Assembly (NCBI GenBank): GCA_016703425.1
Contig: JADJCA010000009.1
Location: 248,001-312,000 of the forward strand
DNA length: 64,000 bases
Source: Myxococcales bacterium
GTDB lineage: Bacteria > Myxococcota_A > Polyangia > Polyangiales > Polyangiaceae
Direction of reading: 5' to 3'
Shown: piece after piece, positions 39,117 to 46,915 of the stretch
How the letters are laid out: every line of letters begins with the position of its first letter
Numbering within the stretch: the first letter of the stretch is position 1
Translations under genes and position numbers: made by a program
Notes under the pieces: model-generated
What the model saw: only the letters and a program-made list of their open reading frames with translations
Database searches by the model: none
Told to the model about the DNA's origin: nothing

Positions 39117-41948
39117 TCAGAGCTTCTGCCGAATCTCTTCGACGTCGTAGCTCTCGATGATGTCCTTGTCCTTGAGCTCGTTGAAGCCGTCGAGGCTGAT
39201 GCCGCACTCGAAGCCTTCGGCCACGTCCTTGGCGTCGTCCTTGAAGCGTTTGAGGGCAGCGACCTTGCCGTCCCAGATGATGGTGTTGCCGTCGCGAATG
39301 ACGCGAGCCTTGCCGCTGCGCTTGAAGACGCCTTCGATGACGTAGCAGCCAGCCACGACGACGTTCTTGACCTTGAAGATCTGACGAACCTCGGCCTTGC
39401 CGCTGGCCTTCTCGACGAGCGTCGGCGGGAGGAGCCCTTCCATGGCGCTGCGAACGTCGTTCACGGCGTCGTAGATGATCGAATAGAGGCGAATCTCGAT
39501 CTTGTTCTCTTCCGCCAGGCTGTGCGACTTGCCCGCCGGCCGAACGTTGAAGCCGATGATGATGGCCTTGGACGCGGTGGCGAGGTTGACGTCGCCCTCC
39601 GTGATGGCGCCGACACCGGCGTGGATGATCGACATCTTCACCTTGTCGCCGGAGAGCTTGGCGAAGGCGTCGGCGACGGCCTCGACGGAGCCCTGGACGT
39701 CGCCCTTGATGATGACGCGGAGTTCGAGCAGGCCGCTCTCGGCGATGCGCTTCGACAGCTCTTCGAGGGACACCTTCGCGGTGGCCGGGATGAGCGTCTT
39801 GGCCATCTTGCCCTTGCGGCCGTCGGCGATCTCCATCGCCTTCTTCGAGTCCTTGACGGCGTGCAGCGGATCGCCTGCACCGGGCACCTCGGAGAGACCG
39901 AGGATCTCGACGGGGGTTGAAGGCCCGGCCTCGTGGACCTGTTTGCCGTGCTCGTTGGTCATCGCGCGGACCTTGCCGAAGCCGGAGCCGGCGAGGACGA
40001 AGTCACCGACCTTGAGCGTGCCATCTTGCACGAGGACGCGAGCGACGGGACCGCGACCGCGATCGAGGAGGGCCTCGATGACGGTGCCGCTAGCGGCGCG
40101 CTTGGGGTTGGCCTTGAGGTCGAGGATCTCGGCCTGGAGACCGACCATCTCGAGGAGCTGGTCGACGCCTTCGCCGCTTTGCGCGGAGACGTTCACGAAG
40201 ATCGTGTCGCCGCCCCACTCTTCCGGCTGAAGGCCGGCTTCAACGAGCTCGCGGCGCACCCGATCGGGCTCTGCGCTCGGCTTGTCGATCTTGTTGACGG
40301 CGACAATGATGGGAACATGGGCGGCGCGGGCGTGGTTGATGGCCTCGCGCGTCTGGGGCATCACGCCGTCGTCGGCGGCGACGACGAGAATGACGATGTC
40401 GGTGACGCCGGCGCCGCGGGCGCGCATGGCGGTGAAGGCCTCGTGGCCTGGCGTGTCGAGGAAGACCACCACGCCGCGCGACGTCGGGACCTTGTAGGCG
40501 CCGATGTGCTGCGTGATGCCGCCGGCCTCGCCGGAGGCCACGTTGGTCTTGCGGATACGGTCCAAGAGGCTCGTCTTGCCGTGGTCGACGTGTCCCATGA
40601 CCGTGACGACGGGCGGTCGTTGCACGTGATCCGTGTCGATGACCGGCGCTTCGCCTTCTTCACCACGCGCCGCGGCGATGTTGTCTTCCTCGCTCACGGC
40701 CACGTCTTCGACTTCCCAGCCGAACTCGGAGGCCAGGATCTTCGCCGTGTCGGCGTCGAGGGTCGTGTTGATGTGAACGCCAGTCATGCCCATGGAGAGG
40801 AGCTTGCCGAGCAGCTCCGTCGCCTTGAGGCTCATCTTGGCCGCCATCGAGCTGAGCGTGATGTTCTCCTCGATGCGGATGACCTTCTTGTGGGCGCTCA
40901 TCTCCTGCGTCGAGGCCGGTCCGCCGCGTCGCATCGGTTCGAAGCCCGCACCCAGTCGGCCGCGCATGCCCGCGCCGCCACGCATGCCCATCATGGGCCG
41001 GCCACCGGGGCCTTGCGGCGCACCCGGTCGCCGTGCGCCGGCACCTTGCGCCGCGCGCGGATCGTATTGAACGCGTCGCGCCATCGCGCCGGCGGCGCCG
41101 CCGCCGATGGCTGTGCGCTGTGCGCTGGCCGGCGTCGGCATCGGAACGCCGGGACGACCGGTCCAATACTCAACGCCGGTCTTCGGCCGCGCGGGCTCAA
41201 TGCTCGGCGACGCGGCCGGCGCTACGGGCGCGGGCGCGGGCGCGGGCGTAGGCTCGCGCGCTTCTTCGACGCGCGGTGCCACGGGCTCGACGGGCGCCGC
41301 GACCATGGGCTCCGGCGCAGGGACCGCGACGTTGGGAACGGAAGCGGGCGGCGGGATGACGGCCGACGGCGGCGGCGCCGTGATCTCCGGCGCGGGCACC
41401 GCGGGGGCAGCTTGGACGTCGGTTGGAGGGGGCGTCGGCGCCGGCGGGGGCGGCGACGGAACCTCGGCCGGCGTGATCATCACGTCGCGGGCGCTCTTCC
41501 GCTCGGCGGGCAACTCGCGCGAGCTGCGGCGCTCTTCGACCATCGGCTGCAGGCGTCCGCTCTCACGGTCCCGCACGTCCGGCGTCGATAGCGGCGCCGG
41601 GGGCGCGGCGGCAACCATCTCGGGAGATGACGGCATCGCGGCGGCCACGTCGCGGACGCTGCGCGGCGCCGACGGCAAAGCCGTTGACGAGGGAGCGGCG
41701 ACGTCTGTTGCCGGTTTCGCAACCGCGCGTCGCTTGATGACGCGACCGTCGGTGCGTACCCGCTCCTCGACGACGTCGTGCGTCCGCTGCTTCTCGAGGT
41801 GACGCTTCACGCGCTCGACGGCCTCGGGCTCAACGGAGCTCATGTGATTGCGGACCTCGGAGATCCCAACGGCCTGAAAGAGCCCGACCACCGCTTTCGG
41901 GTCGAGGTTCAGCTCTTTCGCCACTTCGTAGACGCGTACCTTGCTCAT
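39117..41948 (-). CDS. infB: Translation initiation factor IF-2
   Basis: 943 residues from ATG 41948, GGGAGG five bases upstream. Residues 1-55 hold the first IF-2 N-terminal module (SKVRVYEVAKELNLDPKAVV); residues ~60-330 are a long Ala/Pro-rich and Gly/Arg-rich region; a second N module (KVIRIEENITLSSMAAKMSL) follows; the GTPase centre has 'VTVMGHVDHGKTSLLDRIRK' (G1), 'FLDTPGHEAFTAMRARG' (G3) and 'AVNKIDKP' (G4); the remaining domains end 'IRQKL'. It places initiator tRNA on the 30S subunit. The enlarged low-complexity linker is typical of myxobacterial IF-2. Confidence 0.97.
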   Translation of the reverse strand: MSKVRVYEVAKELNLDPKAVVGLFQAVGISEVRNHMSSVEPEAVERVKRHLEKQRTHDVVEERVRTDGRVIKRRAVAKPATDVAAPSSTALPSAPRSVRDVAAAMPSSPEMVAAAPPAPLSTPDVRDRESGRLQPMVEERRSSRELPAERKSARDVMITPAEVPSPPPPAPTPPPTDVQAAPAVPAPEITAPPPSAVIPPPASVPNVAVPAPEPMVAAPVEPVAPRVEEAREPTPAPAPAPVAPAASPSIEPARPKTGVEYWTGRPGVPMPTPASAQRTAIGGGAAGAMARRVQYDPRAAQGAGARRPGAPQGPGGRPMMGMRGGAGMRGRLGAGFEPMRRGGPASTQEMSAHKKVIRIEENITLSSMAAKMSLKATELLGKLLSMGMTGVHINTTLDADTAKILASEFGWEVEDVAVSEEDNIAAARGEEGEAPVIDTDHVQRPPVVTVMGHVDHGKTSLLDRIRKTNVASGEAGGITQHIGAYKVPTSRGVVVFLDTPGHEAFTAMRARGAGVTDIVILVVAADDGVMPQTREAINHARAAHVPIIVAVNKIDKPSAEPDRVRRELVEAGLQPEEWGGDTIFVNVSAQSGEGVDQLLEMVGLQAEILDLKANPKRAASGTVIEALLDRGRGPVARVLVQDGTLKVGDFVLAGSGFGKVRAMTNEHGKQVHEAGPSTPVEILGLSEVPGAGDPLHAVKDSKKAMEIADGRKGKMAKTLIPATAKVSLEELSKRIAESGLLELRVIIKGDVQGSVEAVADAFAKLSGDKVKMSIIHAGVGAITEGDVNLATASKAIIIGFNVRPAGKSHSLAEENKIEIRLYSIIYDAVNDVRSAMEGLLPPTLVEKASGKAEVRQIFKVKNVVVAGCYVIEGVFKRSGKARVIRDGNTIIWDGKVAALKRFKDDAKDVAEGFECGISLDGFNELKDKDIIESYDVEEIRQKL

Positions 41949-42637
41949 CGAACCTCCCGAGACCTGCATGCATCACCCCGCACATCGTCTTTCGCGACCG
42001 GCGCGCCGAACGCGGCGAGCGGCGCCAAAACATCATTGACGGCCGCCACTAGCGCGCGCCCGATGGGGCCATCGAGCACCGCTGCGACGGCCACCTCGTT
42101 GCGCCCGAGAGCCGCGCCGAGCGCCGCACGGTCGAGCCACACGAGGGCGCGGCCATCGCGGACCGCCTGCTGAACTCCGCCAAGCGTCGCCGCGTGAGCG
42201 GCGTCTTGAGCCACAACCACAGCCGCGTGTTCGTGCTCCATGAGCGCCGCCGCGGTAGCGTCGGCGCCGATGGCGAGAGCACGCTTTCGCCAAGCCGTGA
42301 TGAGCAGGCCGGTGGCGCGGCGCCCGTAGGCGTCACGGATGCGCTCCGCCAACTCGGCGGCAGAGACCGTCACCTTGGCCTTGAAGGCCCGCGAGAGGCC
42401 GCCCTTGGCGGCCTTCTCGAGACAGGCCGGTGCGGCGTGAACGTGCACGCCGCGGCCGAAGGCCCCGCCCGCCGCATCCACCACCACCGACGAACCGTCG
42501 CCGTCGTCGCCCGTCGAGACGAGACGCACGAACGCATCGCGCGGACCGGTCTTCTGACAACCGGCGCACGTGCGCGCTCCCTTCTCAGGGAGCGGCATGT
42601 CTTCATCCACCAACAGGTCCACGGGCTCGTCCTTCAT
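41945..42637 (-). CDS. YlxR domain fused to an L7Ae/YlxQ-like domain
   Basis: 230 residues, overlapping infB by 4 bases (ATGA). Residues ~18-95 are the YlxR (DUF448) domain with 'RTCAGCQKTGPRDAFVRLV' and 'GRGVHVHAAPACLEKAAKGG'. Residues ~96-205 are an L7Ae-like RNA-binding fold ('ATGLLITAWRKRALAIGADA', 'AAVVVAQDAA'). In Firmicutes these are the separate genes ylxR and ylxQ between nusA and infB; here they form one protein. Role in RNA binding close to transcription/translation is inferred from family and place. Confidence 0.88.
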   Translation of the reverse strand: MKDEPVDLLVDEDMPLPEKGARTCAGCQKTGPRDAFVRLVSTGDDGDGSSVVVDAAGGAFGRGVHVHAAPACLEKAAKGGLSRAFKAKVTVSAAELAERIRDAYGRRATGLLITAWRKRALAIGADATAAALMEHEHAAVVVAQDAAHAATLGGVQQAVRDGRALVWLDRAALGAALGRNEVAVAAVLDGPIGRALVAAVNDVLAPLAAFGAPVAKDDVRGDACRSREVR

Positions 42638-42651
42638 CTTTCCGTCGCGCT

Positions 42652-44292
42652 TCAGGCGGTCGCCTCACGCGCCCTTGCTGCTGCCGCTTTGCGAGCGGCG
42701 TCGATGTGTTTCCACTCGTGCGTCATGAATTGCTCCGCGCCGTGCTTGATGACGCGCGCCTTCTTGATGCCGAGGCCTGTCTTGATGGCGAGCTTGTCTT
42801 CGTCCTCGCGGAGAAGGTCTTCGACGCTCTTGTAGCCCGCTTCTTCGAGCAGCTGGAGGGTTCGCTCGCCGACGCCACGGACGAAGAGGAGGCGCTCCTT
42901 CTCCGTGAGCGGTTCGACGCGCGACTCGGCAGCCTTCACGCGCTCCTGGCGCAGCCGCTCCATCGTGCCTTCGGCGCTGTCCTTGAGCGTGGCGGCAAAC
43001 TCCGCCGTGACGCCCTGGATCGAGGTGAGCTCTTGCTCGCTCGCCTCGGCGACCTCCTCGAGGGCGCGGAAGCCCAAGCGGTACATGTTCCGCGCGAGGG
43101 CCTCGGTGACGCCTTCGATCTGCTGAAGCGCGCTGATGGCTTCTTCCTCCATCTGCTTGAACTTCGCTTCGCTGATGATGTCGAGCTTCCAGCCGGTGAG
43201 CTGCGCCGCGAGGCGAACGTTCTGGCCCTTGCGGCCGATGGCGAGCGAGAGCTTCTCGTCGGGGACGACGAGTTCCATGCGGCCTTCGCCCTCGTTGACG
43301 ATGACCTTGTTCACTTCCGCCGGCTGGATGGCCGCGCAGACAAAGCGTGCCGGGTCGCGATCGTAGGGAACGATGTCGATCTTTTCGCCGCGGAGCTCTT
43401 GGACGACCGCCTGAACGCGGGAGCCCTTCATGCCGACGCACGCGCCGACGGGATCGACGTCGGCGTCGCGGCTAGCAACGGCGATCTTCGAGCGGGCGCC
43501 GGGCTCGCGCGCGCAGGCGACGATGCGAACGATGCCTTCGTAGATTTCCGGAACCTCGGCTTCGAAGAGCTTCTCGACGAGCTTCGCGTCGCCGCGGCTC
43601 AGGATGATCATCGGGCCGCGGGCCTCGCGATCGATGTCCTTCACGAAGGCCACGATGCGGTCGCCGGGGCGGTATGTCTCGCGCGGCGTTTGCTCGCGGA
43701 ACGGCAGGATCGCTTCCGTGCGGCCGAGGTCGACAATGATCTGGTTGCCCTTCTCGAAGCGGCGAACCGCGCCCTTGATGAGCTCGCCCTTCTTGTCCTT
43801 GAACTCGTTGAAGATGAGGTCGCGCTCTTCGTCGCGAACGCGCTGAAGGAGCACCTGCTTGGCCGCTTGCGCCGCGATGCGACCGAAGGAGTTTCGCGCC
43901 TGCTTCACCTTGAGCAGGTCGCCGAACTCTTTGTCCTGCTCGGCCGCCTTCTTCGCGTCGGACGGGTGCCAGAAGATCTGGAAGCCGAGCTCTTCACCGA
44001 GCTCCGCTTCGAGACCGACCTGCTGAGCGTCTTCGAGCGCGATCTCGCGCTCGTCGTCGGAGGGGTCGTCGACGACGGTCATGTATTGGAAGAGGTCGAC
44101 CTGACCGGTCTGCTCGTTGAAGCGGGCCTCGAGCTCACGCGTCGGACCGAAGGCGCTCTGCGCGGCCTTGAGGATGGCTTCTTCGACGGTCTTGACGAGA
44201 CGTGCGCGGTCGATGCCTTTGGCTTCGGCGACTTCCTCGATGACCTTGAGGAGGCTCTCGGTTTGCGGCATGGGCTGGTTGACGGTGGCCAT
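42652..44292 (-). CDS. nusA: Transcription termination/antitermination factor NusA
   Basis: 546 residues. N-terminal RNA-polymerase-binding domain (1-135), S1 domain (~136-205, 'RRFEKGNQIIVDLGRTEAIL'), KH1 and KH2 (~210-350, 'GACVGMKGSRVQAVVQELRG', 'EKLSLAIGRKGQNVRLAAQL') and about 190 further residues with helix-hairpin-helix repeats ('IEGVTEALARNMYRLGFRAL', 'FVRGVGERTLQLLEEAGY', 'TGLGIKKARVIKHG'). The extra C-terminal part is longer than in many bacteria and resembles the acidic-repeat region of E. coli NusA in position. Three bases separate it from rimP. Confidence 0.96.
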   Translation of the reverse strand: MATVNQPMPQTESLLKVIEEVAEAKGIDRARLVKTVEEAILKAAQSAFGPTRELEARFNEQTGQVDLFQYMTVVDDPSDDEREIALEDAQQVGLEAELGEELGFQIFWHPSDAKKAAEQDKEFGDLLKVKQARNSFGRIAAQAAKQVLLQRVRDEERDLIFNEFKDKKGELIKGAVRRFEKGNQIIVDLGRTEAILPFREQTPRETYRPGDRIVAFVKDIDREARGPMIILSRGDAKLVEKLFEAEVPEIYEGIVRIVACAREPGARSKIAVASRDADVDPVGACVGMKGSRVQAVVQELRGEKIDIVPYDRDPARFVCAAIQPAEVNKVIVNEGEGRMELVVPDEKLSLAIGRKGQNVRLAAQLTGWKLDIISEAKFKQMEEEAISALQQIEGVTEALARNMYRLGFRALEEVAEASEQELTSIQGVTAEFAATLKDSAEGTMERLRQERVKAAESRVEPLTEKERLLFVRGVGERTLQLLEEAGYKSVEDLLREDEDKLAIKTGLGIKKARVIKHGAEQFMTHEWKHIDAARKAAAARAREATA

Positions 44293-44295
44293 TTT

Positions 44296-44985
44296 TTACC
44301 TCTGGACGCGTTTTGAAGAGGGAGCCGCCGAAGGCGGATCCGACGAGAGGGATGGGCTGCTAGCGGGCGCGCTTTCCGGCGCCCCGACGGCACGCGACGA
44401 GGGCGGGCCGGAAAGGTCACCAGACCGTCTTGACGTGGGCGCGCCCTTTTTTCCGGGGCCCTTTCCAGGCTTCTCGGATTTTGGGAACTCGAAGACGAGG
44501 CGAGCCGAGGTGACATCGGCGACGAGAAACTCGTAGCTGCGCGGCCCGTCGACCAGCGTGACCGAACCGCCCTTGGTCTCGCCGAGAATGCCGACGAGGA
44601 CCTTTTGCCCTTGCACAGCGCGCTCAAGCTTCACCTTGGCCTTTTCGCCGGCGAACCGTGAAAAGTCGGCCTCCGTGCGGAGAGGGCGCTCGACGCCGGG
44701 GGTCGACACCTCGAGGTGATAGCGGTGCGCCACCACCTCCACGACATCGAGCGCCGGGCTCAAATCGCGCGCGATCTTCGAGCAGGTGTCGAGGTCAACG
44801 GCGGCCTCGCGCGTCGACGCCTTTCGCTCGGCTGAGCCGAACTTCTCGACGAAGATGCGAAGCACCCAGCCACTCGGCTCGCTCTTAAATTCCACGTCCA
44901 TGACCTCCGCACCGTGGGCGCGCGCAATGGGCGCGAGGACCGGATCAAGCCGGGCACGGTCGAGGGTGAACGGAGCGGGGGACAT
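44296..44985 (-). CDS. rimP: Ribosome maturation factor RimP
   Basis: 229 residues from ATG 44985; RimP is usually ~150. Residues 1-160 are the two family domains ('VLAPIARAHGAEVMDVEFKS', 'DLDTCSKIARDLSPALDVVE', 'YHLEVSTPGVERPLRTEADF', 'RFAGEKAKVKLERAVQGQKV'). Residues 165-229 are a Lys/Ser/Pro-rich tail (PGKGPGKKGAPTSRRSGD and more) with no counterpart. It is needed for 30S assembly. First gene of the operon, preceded by a structured leader. Confidence 0.95.
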   Translation of the reverse strand: MSPAPFTLDRARLDPVLAPIARAHGAEVMDVEFKSEPSGWVLRIFVEKFGSAERKASTREAAVDLDTCSKIARDLSPALDVVEVVAHRYHLEVSTPGVERPLRTEADFSRFAGEKAKVKLERAVQGQKVLVGILGETKGGSVTLVDGPRSYEFLVADVTSARLVFEFPKSEKPGKGPGKKGAPTSRRSGDLSGPPSSRAVGAPESAPASSPSLSSDPPSAAPSSKRVQR

Positions 44986-45028
44986 GCGGATTGGCGAGGT
45001 TTTTGGAGGGTTACGCTGGGGACGAGGC

Positions 45029-45105
45029 AAAAAAAAACGCGGGCTCCCGGCGTGGGGTCCGCGTCACACAACCACCAGCTGAGGCCGGCAGCGATATAGC
45101 CGGCC
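45029..45105 (-). promoter_or_regulatory. Structured rimP leader with intrinsic-terminator-like hairpin
   Basis: On the minus strand the transcript first forms GGCCGGC-N9-GCCGGCC (45105-45083, perfect 7-bp stem). It then forms a second stem: ACGCGG (45064-45059) pairs with CCGCGT (45042-45037), reinforced by a CCCC/GGAG inner helix, and nine U follow directly (45037-45029). A hairpin plus U9 before the first gene of an operon is the picture of attenuation. Rfam holds a rimP-leader element in other proteobacteria; whether this one belongs to it was not tested. Confidence 0.6.
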
Positions 45106-45136
45106 TTTCGGGGGCGCGCAAGCTCGGCGGCGTCGG

Positions 45137-45165
45137 ATTCGAAAGTTGCTAACGGAGCGTCACAA
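45137..45165 (-). promoter_or_regulatory. Possible sigma-70 promoter of the rimP operon
   Basis: TTGTGA (45165-45160) and TCGAAT (45142-45137) with a 17-base spacer, each 4 of 6 to consensus. The -35 box is one arm of the perfect inverted repeat at 45160-45175, so a protein bound there would block it. Confidence 0.35.
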
Positions 45166-45175
45166 CCTATTGTGA
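45160..45175. promoter_or_regulatory. Perfect 16-bp inverted repeat between rimP and the divergent gene
   Basis: TCACAA-CCTA-TTGTGA; the second arm runs into a further palindrome GTGATCAC (45172-45179). It lies in the divergent spacer between rimP and the gene at 45285 and overlaps the proposed rimP -35 box. Confidence 0.4.
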
Positions 45176-45284
45176 TCACTGGATGAATCGCTGAGCCGAG
45201 GACAACGTCGCGACGAGGGTCGCTTGGCGCTCTGTCGGATTCGCGGGTCAAGGCGGCGCGCGGAAGCGAGCGTGCCCGTGTAGC

Positions 45285-46265
45285 ATGCCGCCCGTGAGCG
45301 GGCCCGTCGACACGGAGGCCATCCGCATCGAATACGTTGCGGCTGCGTCCTGCCCGAGCGCGGACTCGTTCCGCGCGCGGTTCTTCGCGCGGACGGACCG
45401 CGCTCGCGCCGCGCGCGACGAAGACGACGCCAGCGCACGCACGGTCCGCGTCCGCGTCACGGGTGGCGCCAGGCGTTTTGCCGGCTCGCTCATCGTCGAA
45501 GAAGGACGGACGCCGCGAGGCGAACGCAGCGTCAGCGCGCGCACGTGCCTCGAGGTCGTCGACGCGCTTGCGCTCATCGCCGCGCTCACCGTTGATCCGG
45601 AAGCGTCAACGACCGCCAACGGAGGCGCGCCCCCTGCGCAGCGACCGTTGGACCCGCTCGATGGGCTGTTCTTCCTCCACCAAGACGAGGCGAATGAGAC
45701 GGCGACGCCTCTGAGGCTAGCGCCGCGCGGGCCCGCACCGCTCCCCGGAGCCGCATGGGCCGCTGGCGCGACGCTCGGTGTGCGCTCGGGGGTCGGGCCC
45801 GCGCTCGTCCCGACGGCAGGCTTGTTCGTCGACGTCGAGTGGCCGGGCAGGTCCTTTCGGCCTTCGGCAAGGGCGACGCTGATGGGCGCCCTTCCTTCCG
45901 AGGCGACACGAGGAGACCGGAGCGCGACGTTCCAATGGCTCGGGGGAAGGTTCGATCTTTGTCCCCTTCGAACGGCCTTCGGACGGTTCGTCGTCACGCC
46001 CTGCCTTGCGGTCGAGACCGGCACCCTTCTGGCGACGGCAGGAGCGAACGTCCCCGACGGGCAACGCGAGCGCCGCGCCTGGGTCGCCACGGGCGGCCTT
46101 GCGACGGCGACCTTCTACGTCTTGCCACACGCCTTCGTTGGCGCCGAGGCTGGCGCGCTTGCGCTGCTCCTGCGCGAGCGCTTCTACTTCGACCCGACTG
46201 TGACCGTCTTCGAGCCGCCGCCCGTCTCAGTGCTCGCCGGCCTGGTCGTGGGAGTGCGGCCATGA
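45285..46265 (+). CDS. Predicted envelope protein upstream of a sigma factor
   Basis: 326 residues from ATG 45285. The first ~30 residues hold 'IEYVAAASCPSADSFRARFF', a motif shared by myxobacterial proteins coded ahead of ECF-like sigma genes; no clear signal peptide with this start, so export is uncertain. Residues ~150-326 alternate polar/hydrophobic strands with Gly and aromatic ends ('TATFYVLPHAFVGAEAGAL', 'FYFDPTVTVFEPPPVSVLAG'), suggesting beta-barrel or beta-sandwich structure. Its stop overlaps the sigma gene start (ATGA), so the two are made together; it may be the signal-sensing or target end of the circuit. Confidence 0.68.
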   Translation: MPPVSGPVDTEAIRIEYVAAASCPSADSFRARFFARTDRARAARDEDDASARTVRVRVTGGARRFAGSLIVEEGRTPRGERSVSARTCLEVVDALALIAALTVDPEASTTANGGAPPAQRPLDPLDGLFFLHQDEANETATPLRLAPRGPAPLPGAAWAAGATLGVRSGVGPALVPTAGLFVDVEWPGRSFRPSARATLMGALPSEATRGDRSATFQWLGGRFDLCPLRTAFGRFVVTPCLAVETGTLLATAGANVPDGQRERRAWVATGGLATATFYVLPHAFVGAEAGALALLLRERFYFDPTVTVFEPPPVSVLAGLVVGVRP

Positions 46266-46915
46266 CCACACCGACCCCGAAGGATCTCTCGAAGGGTGTC
46301 GTTCCATTTGTCGATCGATCGGGCAGCCCAGCGGCCATGGAGCCCGGAGGGGATCGTCCCGCGATCCCCGTCAGCGGCCAAAGCAGCAGCAATTCCGTGC
46401 GCATCGAGGGACTCGTGCGAGCACAATTCGACTTCGTCTGGCGCACCGCTCGCCGTCTCGGCCTCCCCGACGCGGCGGCCGACGACGCGGCTCAGCAGAC
46501 GTTCATCGTCGCGTCGCGCCGCATCGACGACATCGAGGCAGGCAAAGAGCGCGCGTTTCTCTACCGAACGCTGACGAACGTGATGGCGGAGCAACGCCGC
46601 GCCTACGCGCGAAAGCGCGAAGACCTCAGCGATCAAGAGTACGTCGCGGGGCTCGCCGACCCGCGGCCGAACCCTGAGCAATCGATGGCCGACGCGCAAG
46701 CGCGCGAGCTGCTCGACCGCGCGCTCGCGGGCCTCGACGACGACGCACGTCAGGTCTTCGTCCTCTTCGAGCTTGAAGGCATGACGGTGCCGGAGATCGC
46801 CTCCGCGCTCGAGATTCCTGGCGGCACCGCGGCGTCGCGCCTGCGGCGCGCCCGCGAGCAGTTCGACAAGAGCGCGAAGCGGCTCCGCGCCGCGCTGGAA
46901 GGAGGGCGCTCGTGA
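46262..46915 (+). CDS. ECF-like RNA polymerase sigma factor
   Basis: 217 residues from ATG 46262. Residues 1-40 are a variable lead. Region 2: 'VRAQFDFVWRTARRLGLPDA' then 'AADDAAQQTFIVASRRID' (~45-90). Region 4: 'LDDDARQVFVLFELEGMTVP' and 'EIASALEIPGGTAASRLRRA' (~155-200). Length and order are as in the RpoE-like group. The gene starts inside the stop of the envelope protein gene and ends in a 4-bp overlap (GTGA) with an anti-sigma-like gene, the classical arrangement for co-translated sigma and regulator. Confidence 0.9.
   Translation: MTTPTPKDLSKGVVPFVDRSGSPAAMEPGGDRPAIPVSGQSSSNSVRIEGLVRAQFDFVWRTARRLGLPDAAADDAAQQTFIVASRRIDDIEAGKERAFLYRTLTNVMAEQRRAYARKREDLSDQEYVAGLADPRPNPEQSMADAQARELLDRALAGLDDDARQVFVLFELEGMTVPEIASALEIPGGTAASRLRRAREQFDKSAKRLRAALEGGRS

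Noticed and set aside
39933..41591. 552-residue open frame antisense to infB
   Set aside because: No motif, mirrors the codon bias of infB; the IF-2 reading on the other strand is certain.
42430..44316. 628-residue open frame antisense to nusA
   Set aside because: Covers nusA and the YlxR gene on the opposite strand and has no recognisable domain.
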